Below, in pieces: positions 1-10,310 of a stretch of DNA of 64,000 nt. The position numbers and the translations under genes are program-made. This DNA is from Psococerastis gibbosa. Its lineage: Eukaryota; Arthropoda; Insecta; Psocodea; Psocidae. The notes under the pieces were generated by a model. It was not told the origin of the DNA and made no database searches. It saw nothing but the letters and a program-made list of their open reading frames with translations. Location of the stretch: positions 4,898,001 through 4,962,000 of the forward strand of contig OZ020485.1 of NCBI GenBank assembly GCA_963971405.1, read 5' to 3'. The stretch's first letter is position 1. Every line of letters begins with the position of its first letter.

Positions 1-2
1 TA

Positions 3-42
3 AATACATTAAATTCTTTGTACGCGATTTTAACCTTTTTTG
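3..42 (+). repeat. SINE-B copy, 3' end only
   Basis: The stretch ATACATT...TTTGTACGCGATT..AACC followed by T-rich sequence matches the 3' end of the SINE-B family seen more fully at 54215-54395. The rest of this copy lies left of the window. No coding content. Confidence 0.6.
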
Positions 43-397
43 TAGAATGGTAGAATAAATAGAGTATTCATTTTTTATTTATCTACATTGATAAATGGGA
101 CAGCATATACGGGCTCACTCGTACCGGTTCTTATTTTTAAAATTTAAAAAACCCGAGGTTCGCTAAATTTCCGTGTTATGTTCAATAATTTTCCATTGAA
201 AATAGAACCACCTGGAGGTTGACGGAAGCAAGGTCAAAAGATAGAATCGGCAGACCAAAGGGAACCCTCGAGGATAGAACTCAACAACTTGAGTAAAAGG
301 AAAAACAATGGCCGAGCTCAAGACGTTACTGTCCGAACAGTTCGAGTACAAGAAATGATTCCGGGGTGACCTCCTCACACTGCACACGCGGCACGTA
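43..397. other. Repeat-like stretch without gene
   Basis: No exon is recognisable. At about 89-135 there is a block (GATAAATGGGACAGCATATA, then CTCACTCGTACCGGTTCTTA) resembling the terminus of the GTCT-element family (compare CTCGGACCGGTTCTTT at 36630) and a closer copy at 49990-50032. It is probably the end of a related element. Confidence 0.4.
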
Positions 398-620
398 GAG
401 AAAAAGAAGAAGAAGAAGTAGAAGAAGAAGACGAAGTGGAAGAAAAAGACGAAGAAGACGAAGTAGAAGAAGAAATAGTAGAAGAAGAAGATGAAGACTA
501 AGTAAAAGAAAAAGAAGCAGAAGACGAAGTAGAAGAAGAAAGAGTAGAAGAAGAAGAGGACGAAGTAGAAGAAGAAGAAAGAGAAGACGAAGATGAAGAA
601 GGAGAAGAAGAAGCATGCTA
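398..620 (+). repeat. Purine-rich (GAA/GAC)n microsatellite
   Basis: About 220 bases are almost pure A/G on this strand, built of GAAGAAGAAG units with GTA and GAC interruptions. Read in one frame it would encode mostly Glu/Asp with one stop; read on the other strand it gives Phe/Leu-rich ORFs. Both are expected of a decayed trinucleotide repeat, so no protein is called. Similar GAA tails end several non-LTR fragments in this window (5070, 43720), so it may have grown from a retrotransposon tail. Confidence 0.8.
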
Positions 621-1569
621 AAGACCGGATAGTGAATATCCCCAATATACAGCTTCCTATCGCCAGATATCAGTTCTCGCCCCCGCCCTTCTCTCTTAAA
701 TTTCAATTCAATTATTGTCAGAGTTAAATCCTTTGAGGGACATTGATGATCAGCCGTGCTTGTGATTAAGAAGACAACCCAAAGAGCGAACAAATGTCAA
801 ACTTTGCTTCGAAACTTGAGTTTCCTTCAATGCAACATCAACGAAACCACCGACCACCAGTTCCAACTTAAATCCCAGACTGTAGCTGATTCAGCGAATA
901 ACGTCCAACCAAGTTTATACTTCTTTGCGGTTAATGATTTTATTGCTTTCCACTTCCTTAAGATAACTGCTTCCACACCACCATGAAAACTTAGCAGTGC
1001 TGATAAAATTGTATTTCTCGGTGAGATAGTTCACTGGAGGTAGTGATAATATCAACAGCGGTTGATGAAATAAAGAAGCGAAGGAAGTAAAGTTTGATTA
1101 TTAGAGAGAGAATGCTTACTGACCTGATTAGGTACTAAAAAGTCTCCTCTGGAAGGGTATTATTGTATATTACAGTTTATATTTGAGTTTTACTACAGCG
1201 GACTTCAATAATAAAATCATATTATATTGTTTCGTTTTATTGCTACTCCACAGATAAAAGATGATATTTCTATTGGTAATTCGCGAAAGATTTGAAAATA
1301 GTTTTACCAAGTTAAGTGCAATATACAATAGACTTATGGTACTTAATAGCCTACTTATGAAAATGCCATGTTGGACTTTTTTACGGAGAGTTGAAATGAT
1401 TAGTTTCCTGTGAGTACCGCGATAAAGAGGATTACAGGTATTTATTTGATCATGATACGGTACTGGTACAAGCTATGTTATCGCTTTAGATACGACTATA
1501 TCTTGTTCATGTTTCCATTTATACATTTATAGGCTATACTTACTGCAAATAAATTTATGATACCTCACG
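621..1569. other. No feature recognised
   Basis: AT-rich unique-looking sequence. The short ORF at 756-986 resembles no family I know and has no codon-bias or splice-site support. Nothing is called. Confidence 0.5.
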
Positions 1570-2095
1570 TCACGTCACATTGGCAGGGGAACATGGTGGG
1601 ACATGGTAACGCGCTGAGACTATACCAGTCAGTCTACGTGCGTGTCGAGTCCTAGTCACCTCTGAATTAATCGTGTGACTTTACTATGTTCCCAAAGTGG
1701 TTCAGAATCCAATATAATCAAGAGGTCCACCCTAGCAGTCACTCCCCTTTCCCCCGAGGTGAAGGAGTTTGCCTTTAGGGTGCCTCAAGTTAATAAACAT
1801 TTCGGGACATGTGGCGTAGTGGTACGGACTCTGACTTTCACCCGAAAGGTTGTTGGTTCGAGCCCTACACTAGCTATATTTTCTGGCCATGCTTCGGAGG
1901 GCATGTAAAGCAGGCGGTCCCGGGCCTTCCTAGTTGAGTGTAAGAGAGAGCTTTATAGCCCTAACTCCGCTAGGTTGGCTTAGTAATAGAAACAATAAAA
2001 AGTCCTTATTTATTTATTTAATCACGCCCACTCCCCCCGACAGGCTGACAGGGTTGCTTAAAGCAGAAATAGCCTCCTAAAAGTAGCTAGGCGTT
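1570..2095 (+). repeat. Dispersed repeat (SINE-C-related core), split by a SINE-A
   Basis: The sequence from GGCAGGGGAACATGGTGGGA through GTCGAGTCC, the GTGTGACTTTA block and CCCCGAGGTGAA matches an uninterrupted copy at 52130-52405. Here it is broken after the AGTTAATAAACA stretch by the SINE-A at 1803-2020 and resumes at about 2025 with CACTCCCCCCGACAGG. The central part is shared with SINE-C at 27340 and 51217, so two repeat families have the same core with different ends. Confidence 0.75.
1803..2020 (+). mobile_element. SINE-A, tRNA-derived, best-preserved plus-strand copy
   Basis: The head resembles a tRNA gene: an A-box-like GGCGTAGTGGTACGGACTC, then a B box GGTTCGAGCCC at 1855-1865, both being RNA polymerase III internal promoter elements. 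The body contains CCATGCTTCGGAGGGCATGT and ends in TTATTTATTTATTTA. Seven other copies occur in the window (9728, 14732, 16176, 18170, 22032, 30244, 31226). It sits inside an older dispersed repeat. Being a SINE, it would depend on a LINE's enzymes for mobility. Confidence 0.8.
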
Positions 2096-2194
2096 GCAAA
2101 ACAAACAAGCGGCACCTAAATTCTAGGAATGGTGTACTAATTTGTTGTGGTTACAATCATACCCGACAGGCGCGTTTTTATCTACCGATAAAGG

Positions 2195-2497
2195 GCTGAG
2201 GGCAAGGCTGTATTTATGGGGGGGGGGGGGGGACGTGGTGAAAAATTCCATCATCAACCAAGTACTTTCGTATACTTTCATACTTAGCCAGTCCCTTCAA
2301 AAGGTCGTTTTTAAATTAATAAAAAATAAAAAATTGTTCTGTTCTTTCTATATTTCTACTTGTTGTATTTAACAAAATTCAGTTTTGCTTTCTTTAGCGC
2401 TCGGTATATGCTACTATGGTAGCCTTAGGCTAGCTTATTCCATACATACCCCCCCCCCCCCCCGTTGCAAAGCTATAGCTACGGCCTTGACTGAGGG
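2195..2497. mobile_element. hAT-like non-autonomous element (CAAGG type)
   Basis: The element body is 2203-2489, starting CAAGGCTGTA and ending CTACGGCCTTG (imperfect inverted ends). It is flanked by GCTGAGGG on the left and ACTGAGGG on the right, a 7/8 match to an 8-bp target duplication. CA...TG ends plus 8-bp duplications are typical of the hAT superfamily. A G run lies near the left end and a C run near the right. There is no transposase. Related end fragments occur at 12193, 15884 and 18905. Confidence 0.75.
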
Positions 2498-2499
2498 GT

Positions 2500-3240
2500 T
2501 TGTTTTCTATACTATACCATATACATTGAAAGGATATTGTGCCTGGTGTGAAGGGATGGCAAGTTTGTAATAGCGCCATGAGAAAACATTGAGTATAAGC
2601 TTAAAGCAACTTCCCTCAATTAACTGAGTACTCTCAAGACAACTACCATTTTATAGTCATGAAAAGGTTTTCTTTGTATTAAATTTGGATTTGGGCCAAA
2701 ACAATTAATCGGAGTAATAGCTGGGGGCGACCGGCCAACAGCAGCCTTTCCTCCATAATTCCCTCCAAATCCTGAATTAATATCTCTGTTCATCATGGGG
2801 TTGGATTTCAGAGCCCATATTTTTGACTGAAACGGCTACAGTTGCGAAATTTAATTGAGAATTGACTGAGAAATTTCCCTCCAGCCTCCATCTGTATGTT
2901 ATGGCCCAATGTAGGCTATAAAAAAATACACCCGACATTAAGAGTGCAGGCCGTTTGAAATTGGCAAGAGAAATTTAATACCTCTTATTTTTTAGTTAAA
3001 AACAACTAAGCAAGTTATTAAAATATTACTTCATTTAAGTTATAGAAGACTACTTTATACATAAAATAGTAGGGTATTATTAGTTTTTTTTTGAAGTTAT
3101 ACTTCTTTAGCCGCGTTATGAAAAAATGATGAGAGTGAATTTTGAGGATGCGCGCGCATCTGTAACACCAAAAGTTCACAGAAGAATAGAAAGGAGAACC
3201 TCGATATTAGTCGCGCATGTTGGTACACTCGTCACCTCTG
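2500..3240. other. No gene; one block duplicated at 49.3 kb
   Basis: AT-rich. The piece at about 3095-3215 (TGAAGTTATACTTCTTTA, GGATGCGCGCGCATC, ACCTCGATATTAGTCGCGCA) recurs inverted at 49290-49440, so it is a dispersed repeat. No exon signal was seen. Confidence 0.4.
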
Positions 3241-3255
3241 ATCACTGTTTTCTGG

Positions 3256-3307
3256 ACAGGTATTGTCATCCGCCATTTTGTATCCGTGTTTTAGGCGGAT
3301 GACAATA
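3256..3307. repeat. Short inverted repeat, MITE-like
   Basis: The arms TATTGTCATCCGCC and GGCGGATGACAATA face each other across about 24 bases. The left arm plus its loop (CGCCATTTTGTATCC) is repeated at 3592-3616 and inverted at about 3801, suggesting several clustered copies of a small palindromic element. Confidence 0.55.
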
Positions 3308-3636
3308 CCCGAGTATATAGTGCCTTACTGTTTTTATATTTATAATATTTATCAACATGTTTCTAGTTTCTACATTCACAACACGTGTTTTACTTACATA
3401 CAAGTGCGAATTATATATGTGCTAATAAATTATATTCAGTAGTGATTTAAATTGTATATTTTGATTGATATTATTTAGCCTACTATTCGTGAATAGAGTG
3501 AAAAAAATTGTGCTTATATACTTTTTCAAGCGCTCCAATATAATTGAGGTTAACTATCCGTACGTATTATTTCTTGATATAAATTAATTATTGTCATTCG
3601 CCATTTTGTATCCATGTTTTAGTTCTTTTACTTTCT

Positions 3637-3773
3637 TAGGCGGCTATTCCACAGACCTCGTTTTTCACCGTGAGCGTGACATTGACGTAGTACAGACATT
3701 TTTAGACATTACTTAATGTCTGCTACCACGTCAATGTCACGGTGCAAAACGAGGTCGGTGGAATTGCCGCCTT
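3637..3773. mobile_element. Foldback MITE (AGGCGG family)
   Basis: An imperfect palindrome of about 137 bp. The left arm starts TAGGCGGCTATTCCAC and the right arm ends GTGGAATTGCCGCCTT. The inner arms contain CGTGACATTGACGT / ACGTCAATGTCACGG, and the centre contains TAGACATT. The same architecture occurs at 15251, 23739, 24400 and 27213. It encodes nothing. Confidence 0.75.
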
Positions 3774-4159
3774 TTAATTCTTACCATATAGGAATTATAG
3801 GATACAAAATGGTGGTTACATAATATTTTTAATGTTAAATATTTATTATTGGTTATTTAATATTTACAAAAATTATTATTTAATTATAATTAATTATTTG
3901 CATGCAATTAAAAACTAATTTTTAATGATGCCAAAGATGTATATTTTTAGTCTTTTCATGATAGGCTACCTATTATAGGCAAAATTTACCTCTTTTTGTG
4001 GAAATGCTACGGTACCAAAACGAAAAATACCCTAAAAAAGGTACGGTACCCTATTATGTGATGCATGGAATATTAGACTTCTACAACTTAAATGAGTCGA
4101 ATCTTTAAAATATTGCTTTGTTAATATAAAATAAGAAGCCTGTAAAAACAACTCATATT

Positions 4160-4433
4160 GGGGTACCCAGGCGCGGATCTAGGGGGCTAAGATTAAATTT
4201 CGATTTTTTTTTTTTTAAATAGGGCTGAAATATAATTTTACGCAATTTCAGAGCAATAAGGCTTCTATATTATAGGTAGTTAATACAATCGAGCGCAAGG
4301 GGGGCCCGGGGGTCACCCCCGGGAGAAAATTTGTGAAAAATAAGACTTAAATAGTGGGGTTTTATGCTAATGGGGGGGGGGAGGCTATAGCCCCCCATAG
4401 CCCCCCCCCCGTAGATCCGCGCCTAGGGGTACC
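4160..4433. mobile_element. hAT-like element with perfect 8-bp target duplication
   Basis: The element is 4168-4425 (258 bp), starting CAGGCGCGGATCTA and ending TAGATCCGCGCCTA. It is flanked on both sides by GGGGTACC, a perfect 8-bp duplication. The canonical 3' end would be CTG; here it reads CTA, so one base has decayed. Inside is a GC-rich palindromic module (GGGCCCGGGGGTCACCCCCG, 4302-4321) also found in the 8879 and 26218 elements, plus G and C runs. Non-autonomous. Confidence 0.85.
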
Positions 4434-4804
4434 TATTTCCTACGGGACGTACACTCCTAAACGCTTCATTACTTATTTATTATTGCTTAAATTATTCCTG
4501 TTCCAAGTTCCAGCAAGGACGTACTTTTGCGGTCGTCCAGTTAGTATCGTAATAATTTTTTTCATGGAATATTGTTTCATGCCATTAATTATTAGGCTGC
4601 ACTTGTATCTATCATTTCATTCCCATTATCCGTGCCCCCTATACTTACTGCTGTATTATATTAATACGTCATTTGTGACACGCGACTAATATTTTGCCTA
4701 ATAGCCTAAAGTTTAATAGCATAACGTACATACACTATATAAATACTATAAAAAATACACATCACGGAGAGAAGATCGTGTCCCAAATGCTGAGGTCCTG
4801 AGCT

Positions 4805-5085
4805 GAATAGATACAGAAGCCGATATGCTGCTGGCGGTTAAGAATCAGAAACTAACATACTTCGGTCATGTTATGAGGAATGCAAAATATTGTCTTCTGC
4901 ATTTAATAATCGAAGGGAAGATAGAAGGACAGGAGAAGAAGAACATCCTGGTTGAAAACCCTGAGGCAGTGATTTTGCAAGTGCACGACTTGCCTCTTCG
5001 GTGCAGCAGTCTCCAAGGCTTGAATAGGCGTAATGATCGCCAATCTTCGAAGAAGAGAAAAGGCATTTAAAGAAGAAGAAGAAGA
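4805..5085 (+). pseudogene. Non-LTR retrotransposon reverse transcriptase, C-terminal tail
   Basis: The reading frame 4825-5070 carries KLTYFGHVMR, then LIIEGKIEGQ, the pattern found just before the C-terminus of many insect non-LTR polyproteins (YFGHVMR..Y.LL..IIEGKI.G). The usual NRRND/IANLR-like end and a (GAA)n tail follow at 5040-5085. It is 5'-truncated, retains only about 80 residues, and is non-functional. Confidence 0.7.
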
Positions 5086-5470
5086 TTATTGTATGATACT
5101 TTAAATAAGGTAGGTCACTTAAATGAAAATGAGAAATAATTTCTAATAATTTTCATCATATTATATTCATTTTTGTTATTGCTTCATCCCAAAATAGTAA
5201 TCTATCATTAGCTCAGACAGATAAAATATACAATGCAACACACTGTAATAATGTTAATACGTTTGACTCACTAATATAGTGTTTTTTTTTTAATGTTTCA
5301 TTTTGAGCTGACACTTTCACAAATGGTCCAACACTGGCATATATATACAGTAGTACTTCGTCACTTTCAACTTCTCTAGGCTCGAAGCTGCTTCGAGTTC
5401 GATGGTCGAACTTATTCAACGATTCTCACCATCTGAAACAGACGCACAGTATATTGTACAAACATATAGA

Positions 5471-5650
5471 GAAATATGCATCTGCAAAGGCTTTCACGGC
5501 CGGAGTCTAATGAAGAACCAGTAGAATCCTGGCTGATGGGCCGTGGTCGATATGAAAGTGAACTACCATTTTGCCATTTTGCATTTAGTTCACTTTCATG
5601 TCGACCACGACCCATCAGCCCGGATTCTACTGGTTCTCCACACAGAGAGT
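5471..5650. repeat. Short form of the 59-kb palindrome
   Basis: The arms 5513-5569 and 5584-5640 are inverted (GAACCAGTAGAATCC ... GGATTCTACTGGTTC, GGCCGTGGTCGA ... TCGACCACGAC). They match the outer arms of the large palindrome at 58768-59162 but lack its roughly 270-bp middle. The left flank CTGCAAAGGCTTTCACGGCC is also shared. This looks like a deletion derivative of the same element. Confidence 0.75.
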
Positions 5651-5924
5651 TATTTATTATTATTTATTAAATTATGTTTCATACGGGCTGCCAAAGCGAT
5701 AATTGTATTTTTTACATGGATTGTACCGTATTGAAGGGGAAAAAAATTGAATTAAATTGAAAATCAGCAGAGATCTTCGGAGATTCGGCTAAAAATAATA
5801 TCTTTTTGGTCTCGCCGGATGTTCATAAGGTGCAGACATAATTACAAAGTTTTATTTGAGTTATTGCTTTACTACGTAGTTTAAGCAAAATTTTGTGACG
5901 GTAAAAATATTTGATTTCGTGTTG

Positions 5925-6065
5925 ATTTCAGTGGATTTGCACGTTTTGAGGTCCCAAAAACAAAAAACGTGGCTTTTACGGAATGTATGACTGTCTGTCT
6001 GTTCGTCGATTTATCGGCAAGCTACTCGATTGATTTCAATGAAATTTGGCATGTAGGTCCCAAAC
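5925..6065 (+). repeat. Partial GTCT-family element
   Basis: The sequence runs GATTTCAGTGGATTTGCACG, then ACTGTCTGTCTG, then GATTTCAATGAAATTTGGCA and ATGTAGGTCCC. It matches the inner part of the GTCT family copy at 28165-29006 but has neither end. It is an old fragment. Confidence 0.65.
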
Positions 6066-6849
6066 CTCAGTACAATTTTTTTGATGAAGGAGTAGTCAAA
6101 TCCGAGATACGGCGGCAAACTTCTCTTCTCTGCTTAAAGGCGGCAGATACCTACTTAAAATACATCCGTGATCTAGCTTAGCAGAGGACCCTGTTTGTTA
6201 ACTTCTCGCTAAGTCCGGCCATGTCTCTAACAACTGAGTTCGAGTTAATTTTAAAAATATCATCACAAATGCAAGCAATGAGTTATAGCTTTATTAAGGA
6301 AAAATCCAAATCTGAATTACAATATAAATGTAGGGAGGATGCAGTTTGAAGCATTGCTTCCATTAGCCATTATGTTATGTAGGTCACGGCTCTTGTTCAT
6401 TACAAAAATTGGAGGAAAAGTAAATTATAAAAATTGGAGTTAAAAAGTCGCTTTATTGCATCAGATACTTGTTATCCGTTGAAACCATTTTGTACTCCCA
6501 TTTTAACCAGGTCGCGCCGTTTTGAACTGCACTCTCTTGTTATTTCGCACCAATTTATCAGTTTTTGTTACGGCTTTTATTGCGAACACAATAAAGCTGA
6601 CGCAATTTTGCAGAAGGACCCCAAGCCACTCTTACTATCGCTTTTTGAACGGTATCTCGCACATACAGTATAGTATATGGTGCAATGTACTTTATGCACT
6701 TTAAATGGAATATACTAGAAGCTGCAAAATATGCGGATACATTGAACTATTGCAGAATATTGAAAAAAAAAATTATATTTGGAAATCTATGGAAAAGCTA
6801 ATGCCCGCCTAATATAAAGACGTTTTTCATTTCATTTCGTTTCAAAAGG

Positions 6850-7045
6850 TAACCTTATAGCCGAAATGAAAGGATATAGAAAAAACTGAACTTAGTGGGT
6901 TTCGAACCCACGATCAACGCCTAACCGGAGCTTGTGGTCGAGCGATTAGGACGACACCCCGGTTAAGCGCAGATCGTGGGTTTAAATCCCGCCAAGTCTA
7001 ATTTTTTACACTGTATATCCTCTAATTTCGGCTATCTACGATGCA
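6850..7045. repeat. Head-to-head pair of tRNA-like SINE copies
   Basis: Right half (+): GTGGTCGAGCGATTAGGACG resembles an A-box arm, and GTGGGTTTAAATCCCGC is a T-arm/B box. It is followed by a T run and TATATCCTCTAATTTCGGC. Left half (-): GTGGGTTCGAAACCCAC, then a T run and TATATCCTTTCATTTCGGC. The two halves are inverted copies of one tRNA-like repeat. A genuine tRNA gene is unlikely because the acceptor stem is imperfect and both copies share the same non-tRNA tail. Related pieces occur at 47385-47500 and 49795-49850. Confidence 0.6.
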
Positions 7046-7129
7046 TGGCAAATTTGCCCTGTGAGAAACATATACGTTGTTGGAAATACCGACATGCAGC
7101 GACTGCAATCCGAGAAATTTGCACTCTAT

Positions 7130-7325
7130 GCACCTATTTCTGTGAAACCTCAATATGACCATGACATAAAGCATACACCTGCTGGTCTAATGGGAGTTGG
7201 TGATTGTGTGGGCGGTTGCTGAGTGACTTCGCTATGGTAGGACATATCTGGACCTTAGAGGAACAAAATAGGACTTAGTTTAGCTATCTGAGTTAAGAGA
7301 AGTGTAACCTGAGTCCTGAATAGGG
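7130..7325. repeat. Dispersed repeat, old copy
   Basis: The blocks GGGAGTTGGTGATTGTGTGG, GGCGGTTGCTGAGTGACT, ACTTAGTTTAGCTATCTGAG and AGTGTAACC also appear in the same order at 24810-25060 and 55115-55350. The origin of the family is unknown to me. No intact frame. Confidence 0.5.
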
Positions 7326-7909
7326 ATGACTTTCCGCAAGATCGCGCAGCCTATCATTAAAGTAAAGGTCTTGGCGAACAGCAGTGGTAATACTCAGCAG
7401 AGGAACAATATGCCAAAAGGCTTACATGCATACGAAAAAACGTAGTTACCCCAAATAATAATAAAATAAATAAGTACCTACCTACCTATAAATACTTTCA
7501 AATAGCCTATAATGGGGTAAAATAGTTTTATTATGACTGACGTAAAAATTGAATTTTAAACAGTGTACGACAATGAATAAATTGTATGTATAAATACACT
7601 CAGTACATGGGAAGAACACATAATTTATTGTGAGCCATTACAGCCGCACGTTGATGTATCATTAATAGGTACTGTTGCTATTAAGTTATATTTCTGAGCA
7701 ATCCGAGATTGTATCAAAGTCCATACAAGACAATAAATTCCTAGAGAAAACGGTCGAACAATAAAGTTTAAGAGAACATAAATAAAGTCAAGAGCAATGC
7801 TGTAAACTGATCAAGTTAGTGGAAACGCCGACAACATGTCGAGGACATGAACAAATTAATGAAGGCGCAAGGGAGCTCTTGTAGTCTGCCGCGGTTATTG
7901 TCGGAAAGT

Positions 7910-8830
7910 ACGCGGGTAACCTTTCGGATTGTTCAGGGCTGTGCCCAGTGGGTCATTTTACCTTTCCAGAAATTATTAATCAGGTATATTTTCTATGAAA
8001 ATTGAGTCTGTTTAAGTTTTTTTTTCTTCACCAGAACCTAACTATATACAGAGGGATGCTCTTGAATCCTACTGTCACTTTTACACGCGGGTAACCTTTC
8101 GGATTGTTCAGGGCTGTGCCCAGTGGGTCATTTTACCTTTCCAGAAATTATTAATTAGGTATATTTTCTATGAAAATTGAGTCTGTTTAAGTTTTTTTTT
8201 CTTCACCAGAACCTAACTATATACAGAGGGATGCTCTTGAGTCCTACTGTCACTTTTACACGCGGGTAACCTTTCGGGTTGTTCAGGGCTGTGCCCAGTG
8301 GGTCATTTTACCTTTCCAGAAATTATTAATCAGGTATATTTTCTATGAAAATTGAGTCTGTTTAAGTTTTTTTTTCTTCACCAGAACCAAACTATATACA
8401 GAGGGATGCTCTTGAATCATACTGTCACTTTTACACGCGGGTAACCTTTCTATAGTTGTTCAGAGCCGTCCAAAGAGGGTCTTTTTACCTTTCCGGAAAA
8501 AAGAATTAGGTACATTTTCTATGACAATTGAGTCTGTTTTAGTTTATTCCGCCTTAACTTAACTATGCAGAAAAATGCCGTCTTAAATCTAGTGTATACC
8601 GTAACTTTTGCACGCGGGTATCATTTCGGAATTTTCAGGACCGTGCCTGCGGAGTCTTTTTACCTTTCAGAAATAAAAAAAATAGGATCATTTTCCATTA
8701 AAATTGAGTATATTGTCGTTTGTCCCGCTAGAACGTAACTATCCAAAAGGATGCTCTTGAATCTAGTCCACTGTACATTAACTTTTGCACCGAGGTTACT
8801 CATTGAATTATTCAATGGGAATTATTTTTT
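7910..8830. repeat. 175-bp tandem repeat array, about 5 units plus a partial
   Basis: Units begin with ACGCGGGTAACCTTTCGG at 7910, 8085, 8260 and 8435 (period 175), then 8612 (period 177), with a degenerate start near 8790. The first three units are almost identical, differing at a handful of bases. Unit 4 diverges after its first third, and units 5 and 6 diverge strongly. Each contains TACCTTTCCAGAAATTATTA and a T9 run before CTTCACCAGAAC. No reading frame spans it. The unit length is close to a nucleosome repeat, as in many satellite DNAs. Confidence 0.9.
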
Positions 8831-8870
8831 CTTCCCAGAAATTAATAATTGTGAAAAGATTTTTTAGGGC

Positions 8871-9619
8871 CACATAGGCAGTGGCGTAGCCAGAATTGTT
8901 TTTTTTTTTTGGGGGGGGGGTCCAGTTTTCATACAACATCAATACATAAAGTTTGCCCGTTTAGGTTATCGAATGGAGTGGTATTTCATTTGGCGCTCCC
9001 CCCCCCCGCATTTTCGTAAAATAGTATAAAAATAGGAAAGCATGGACGTACGCAACTTCTAATTAGGGGCATGAGCTTAATTTCCCCACCCGAGGGGTCG
9101 GGGGGCTGAAGGGGGACCCGGGGGTCTCCCCCGGGGAAGGCTTTTGAAAAATAGACCTGAAATTGTGGAGTTTTACACATTTTGATGTACATACAGTATG
9201 TCTTGTCACTTATTCCAATAATGTTTAGGTATTACAGCCGAAGAATAGTAGACCTACTGCAAGAAAGGGGGGCCCGGGGGTCTCCCCCGGGGGAATTATT
9301 TTGAAATAGAATAGCCCCAAAATAGTGGAATTTACGCACTTTGAAAGCAGTTATGCTCATATTTTACACATGAAGAATATTACAGCAACAAGGGGGGCCC
9401 GGGGGCTACCGTGGGGAATGTTTTTTAAAAGATAGGCCTGAAATAGTTTTCCAGCAAAAAAAAATGATTTTGCAGACGATAACATTATTAACAAAACTGG
9501 AAACAGGGGACCGGGGTCTCCCATGGGAAGTTTTTTGAAATATCTGATAAATTTTCTGTTTTGCTACATTTTTTATTTGGGGGTGGGGGTCCGGACCCCG
9601 CTACGCCACTGCACATAAG
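8871..9619. mobile_element. hAT-like element with internal GC-rich repeats
   Basis: The element is 8879-9611 (733 bp). The ends CAGTGGCGTAGCC and GCTACGCCACTG are inverted. Flanks CACATAGG and CACATAAG give a 7/8 target duplication. The inside holds four diverged units of about 130 bp, each with a GGGCCCGGGGGTCTCCCCCG-like palindrome (about 9107, 9271, 9393 and a decayed one near 9510), followed by TTTTGAAATA...TAGTGGA.TTTA.GCA. No transposase frame was seen. Confidence 0.85.
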
Positions 9620-9727
9620 CCCTATACAGTGTATATTCTAGTCACTAGTGCAATTTGTTGGCTTTGGATTCAGCGGAACGTGATGCTAAAGTAAAAGATA
9701 CAGTTGCATGTATTCATAAATCAGTCA

Positions 9728-9856
9728 GGATATGTAGAGTAGTGGTATGGACTTCGACTTTCACCCTAAATGTAGTTGTTTCGAATCCCACTCTACATCT
9801 TCTAATTGAGTGTAAGAGAGGGCTTTATAGCCCTAACTCCGCTAGTTTGAATTAGG
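9728..9856 (+). mobile_element. SINE-A copy with internal deletion
   Basis: ATATGTAGAGTAGTGGTATGG and the TTTCACCC and TTTCGAATCCCACTCTACA blocks match the SINE-A head. It then jumps to TTGAGTGTAAGAGAGGGCTT, omitting the middle seen at 1880-1935. Confidence 0.75.
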
Positions 9857-10019
9857 AACTAAGCAAAAAGTAATTATTTTTTTGTTCTTAAATCTAATGG
9901 GTGCCCAAATTTCAGCGTAAACTGTTAGTCTAGGTCTATCTACTTTCACAAATTGAATTTTACAATTTTAGTAATTCCCCTTACAGTTTTTCATTGGTCT
10001 ACACATAGTCACACATTTA

Positions 10020-10310
10020 TTGCACTTAGAGTTTGATGTCCCTGAAGTACAAACAGTTTATAAAATAGCACTTCTATCATTACTCCCCGAGCGTAAGTTA
10101 ATATTGCCACCATTAATTGAACATATTTATGAAACCAGAACTAGGAACCAGCTATCTGTCAATACGCCCAACATAAATAAATCACTTGCTTTCCATTCAC
10201 CTCTCTATCAAGTAACAAAATTATATAACCTATTACTTCTTTTCCTAAAATGCCATGTAAATAACAAACATAAATTTATAAAACTAATAAAAATCTGAAT
10301 TAAAAAATAA
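10020..10310 (+). pseudogene. Retrotransposon-like C-terminal fragment
   Basis: The frame 10020-10298 contains ETRTRNQL, then an FHSPLYQVTKLYNLL stretch and a short basic end KHKFIKLIKI. This order (a TR..N element, then a Y-rich SPLY...LYN..P-like motif, then a short K-rich tail) resembles the extreme C-terminus of CR1/jockey-type reverse transcriptases. The match is by pattern only. There is no upstream RT domain, so it would be a 5'-truncated copy. Confidence 0.4.

Noticed and set aside
163..645. Long Phe-rich and Leu-rich ORFs (both reading through the purine tract)
   Set aside because: They are translations of the complementary strand of a (GAA)n-like microsatellite; no start context, domains or splice sites.
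6935..7005. Possible functional tRNA gene
   Set aside because: The acceptor stem does not pair cleanly and an inverted sister copy shares the same non-tRNA tail, so a tRNA-like SINE is more likely.
7910..8830. CRISPR-like array
   Set aside because: The repeats are contiguous 175-bp units with no spacers, and the host is eukaryotic.
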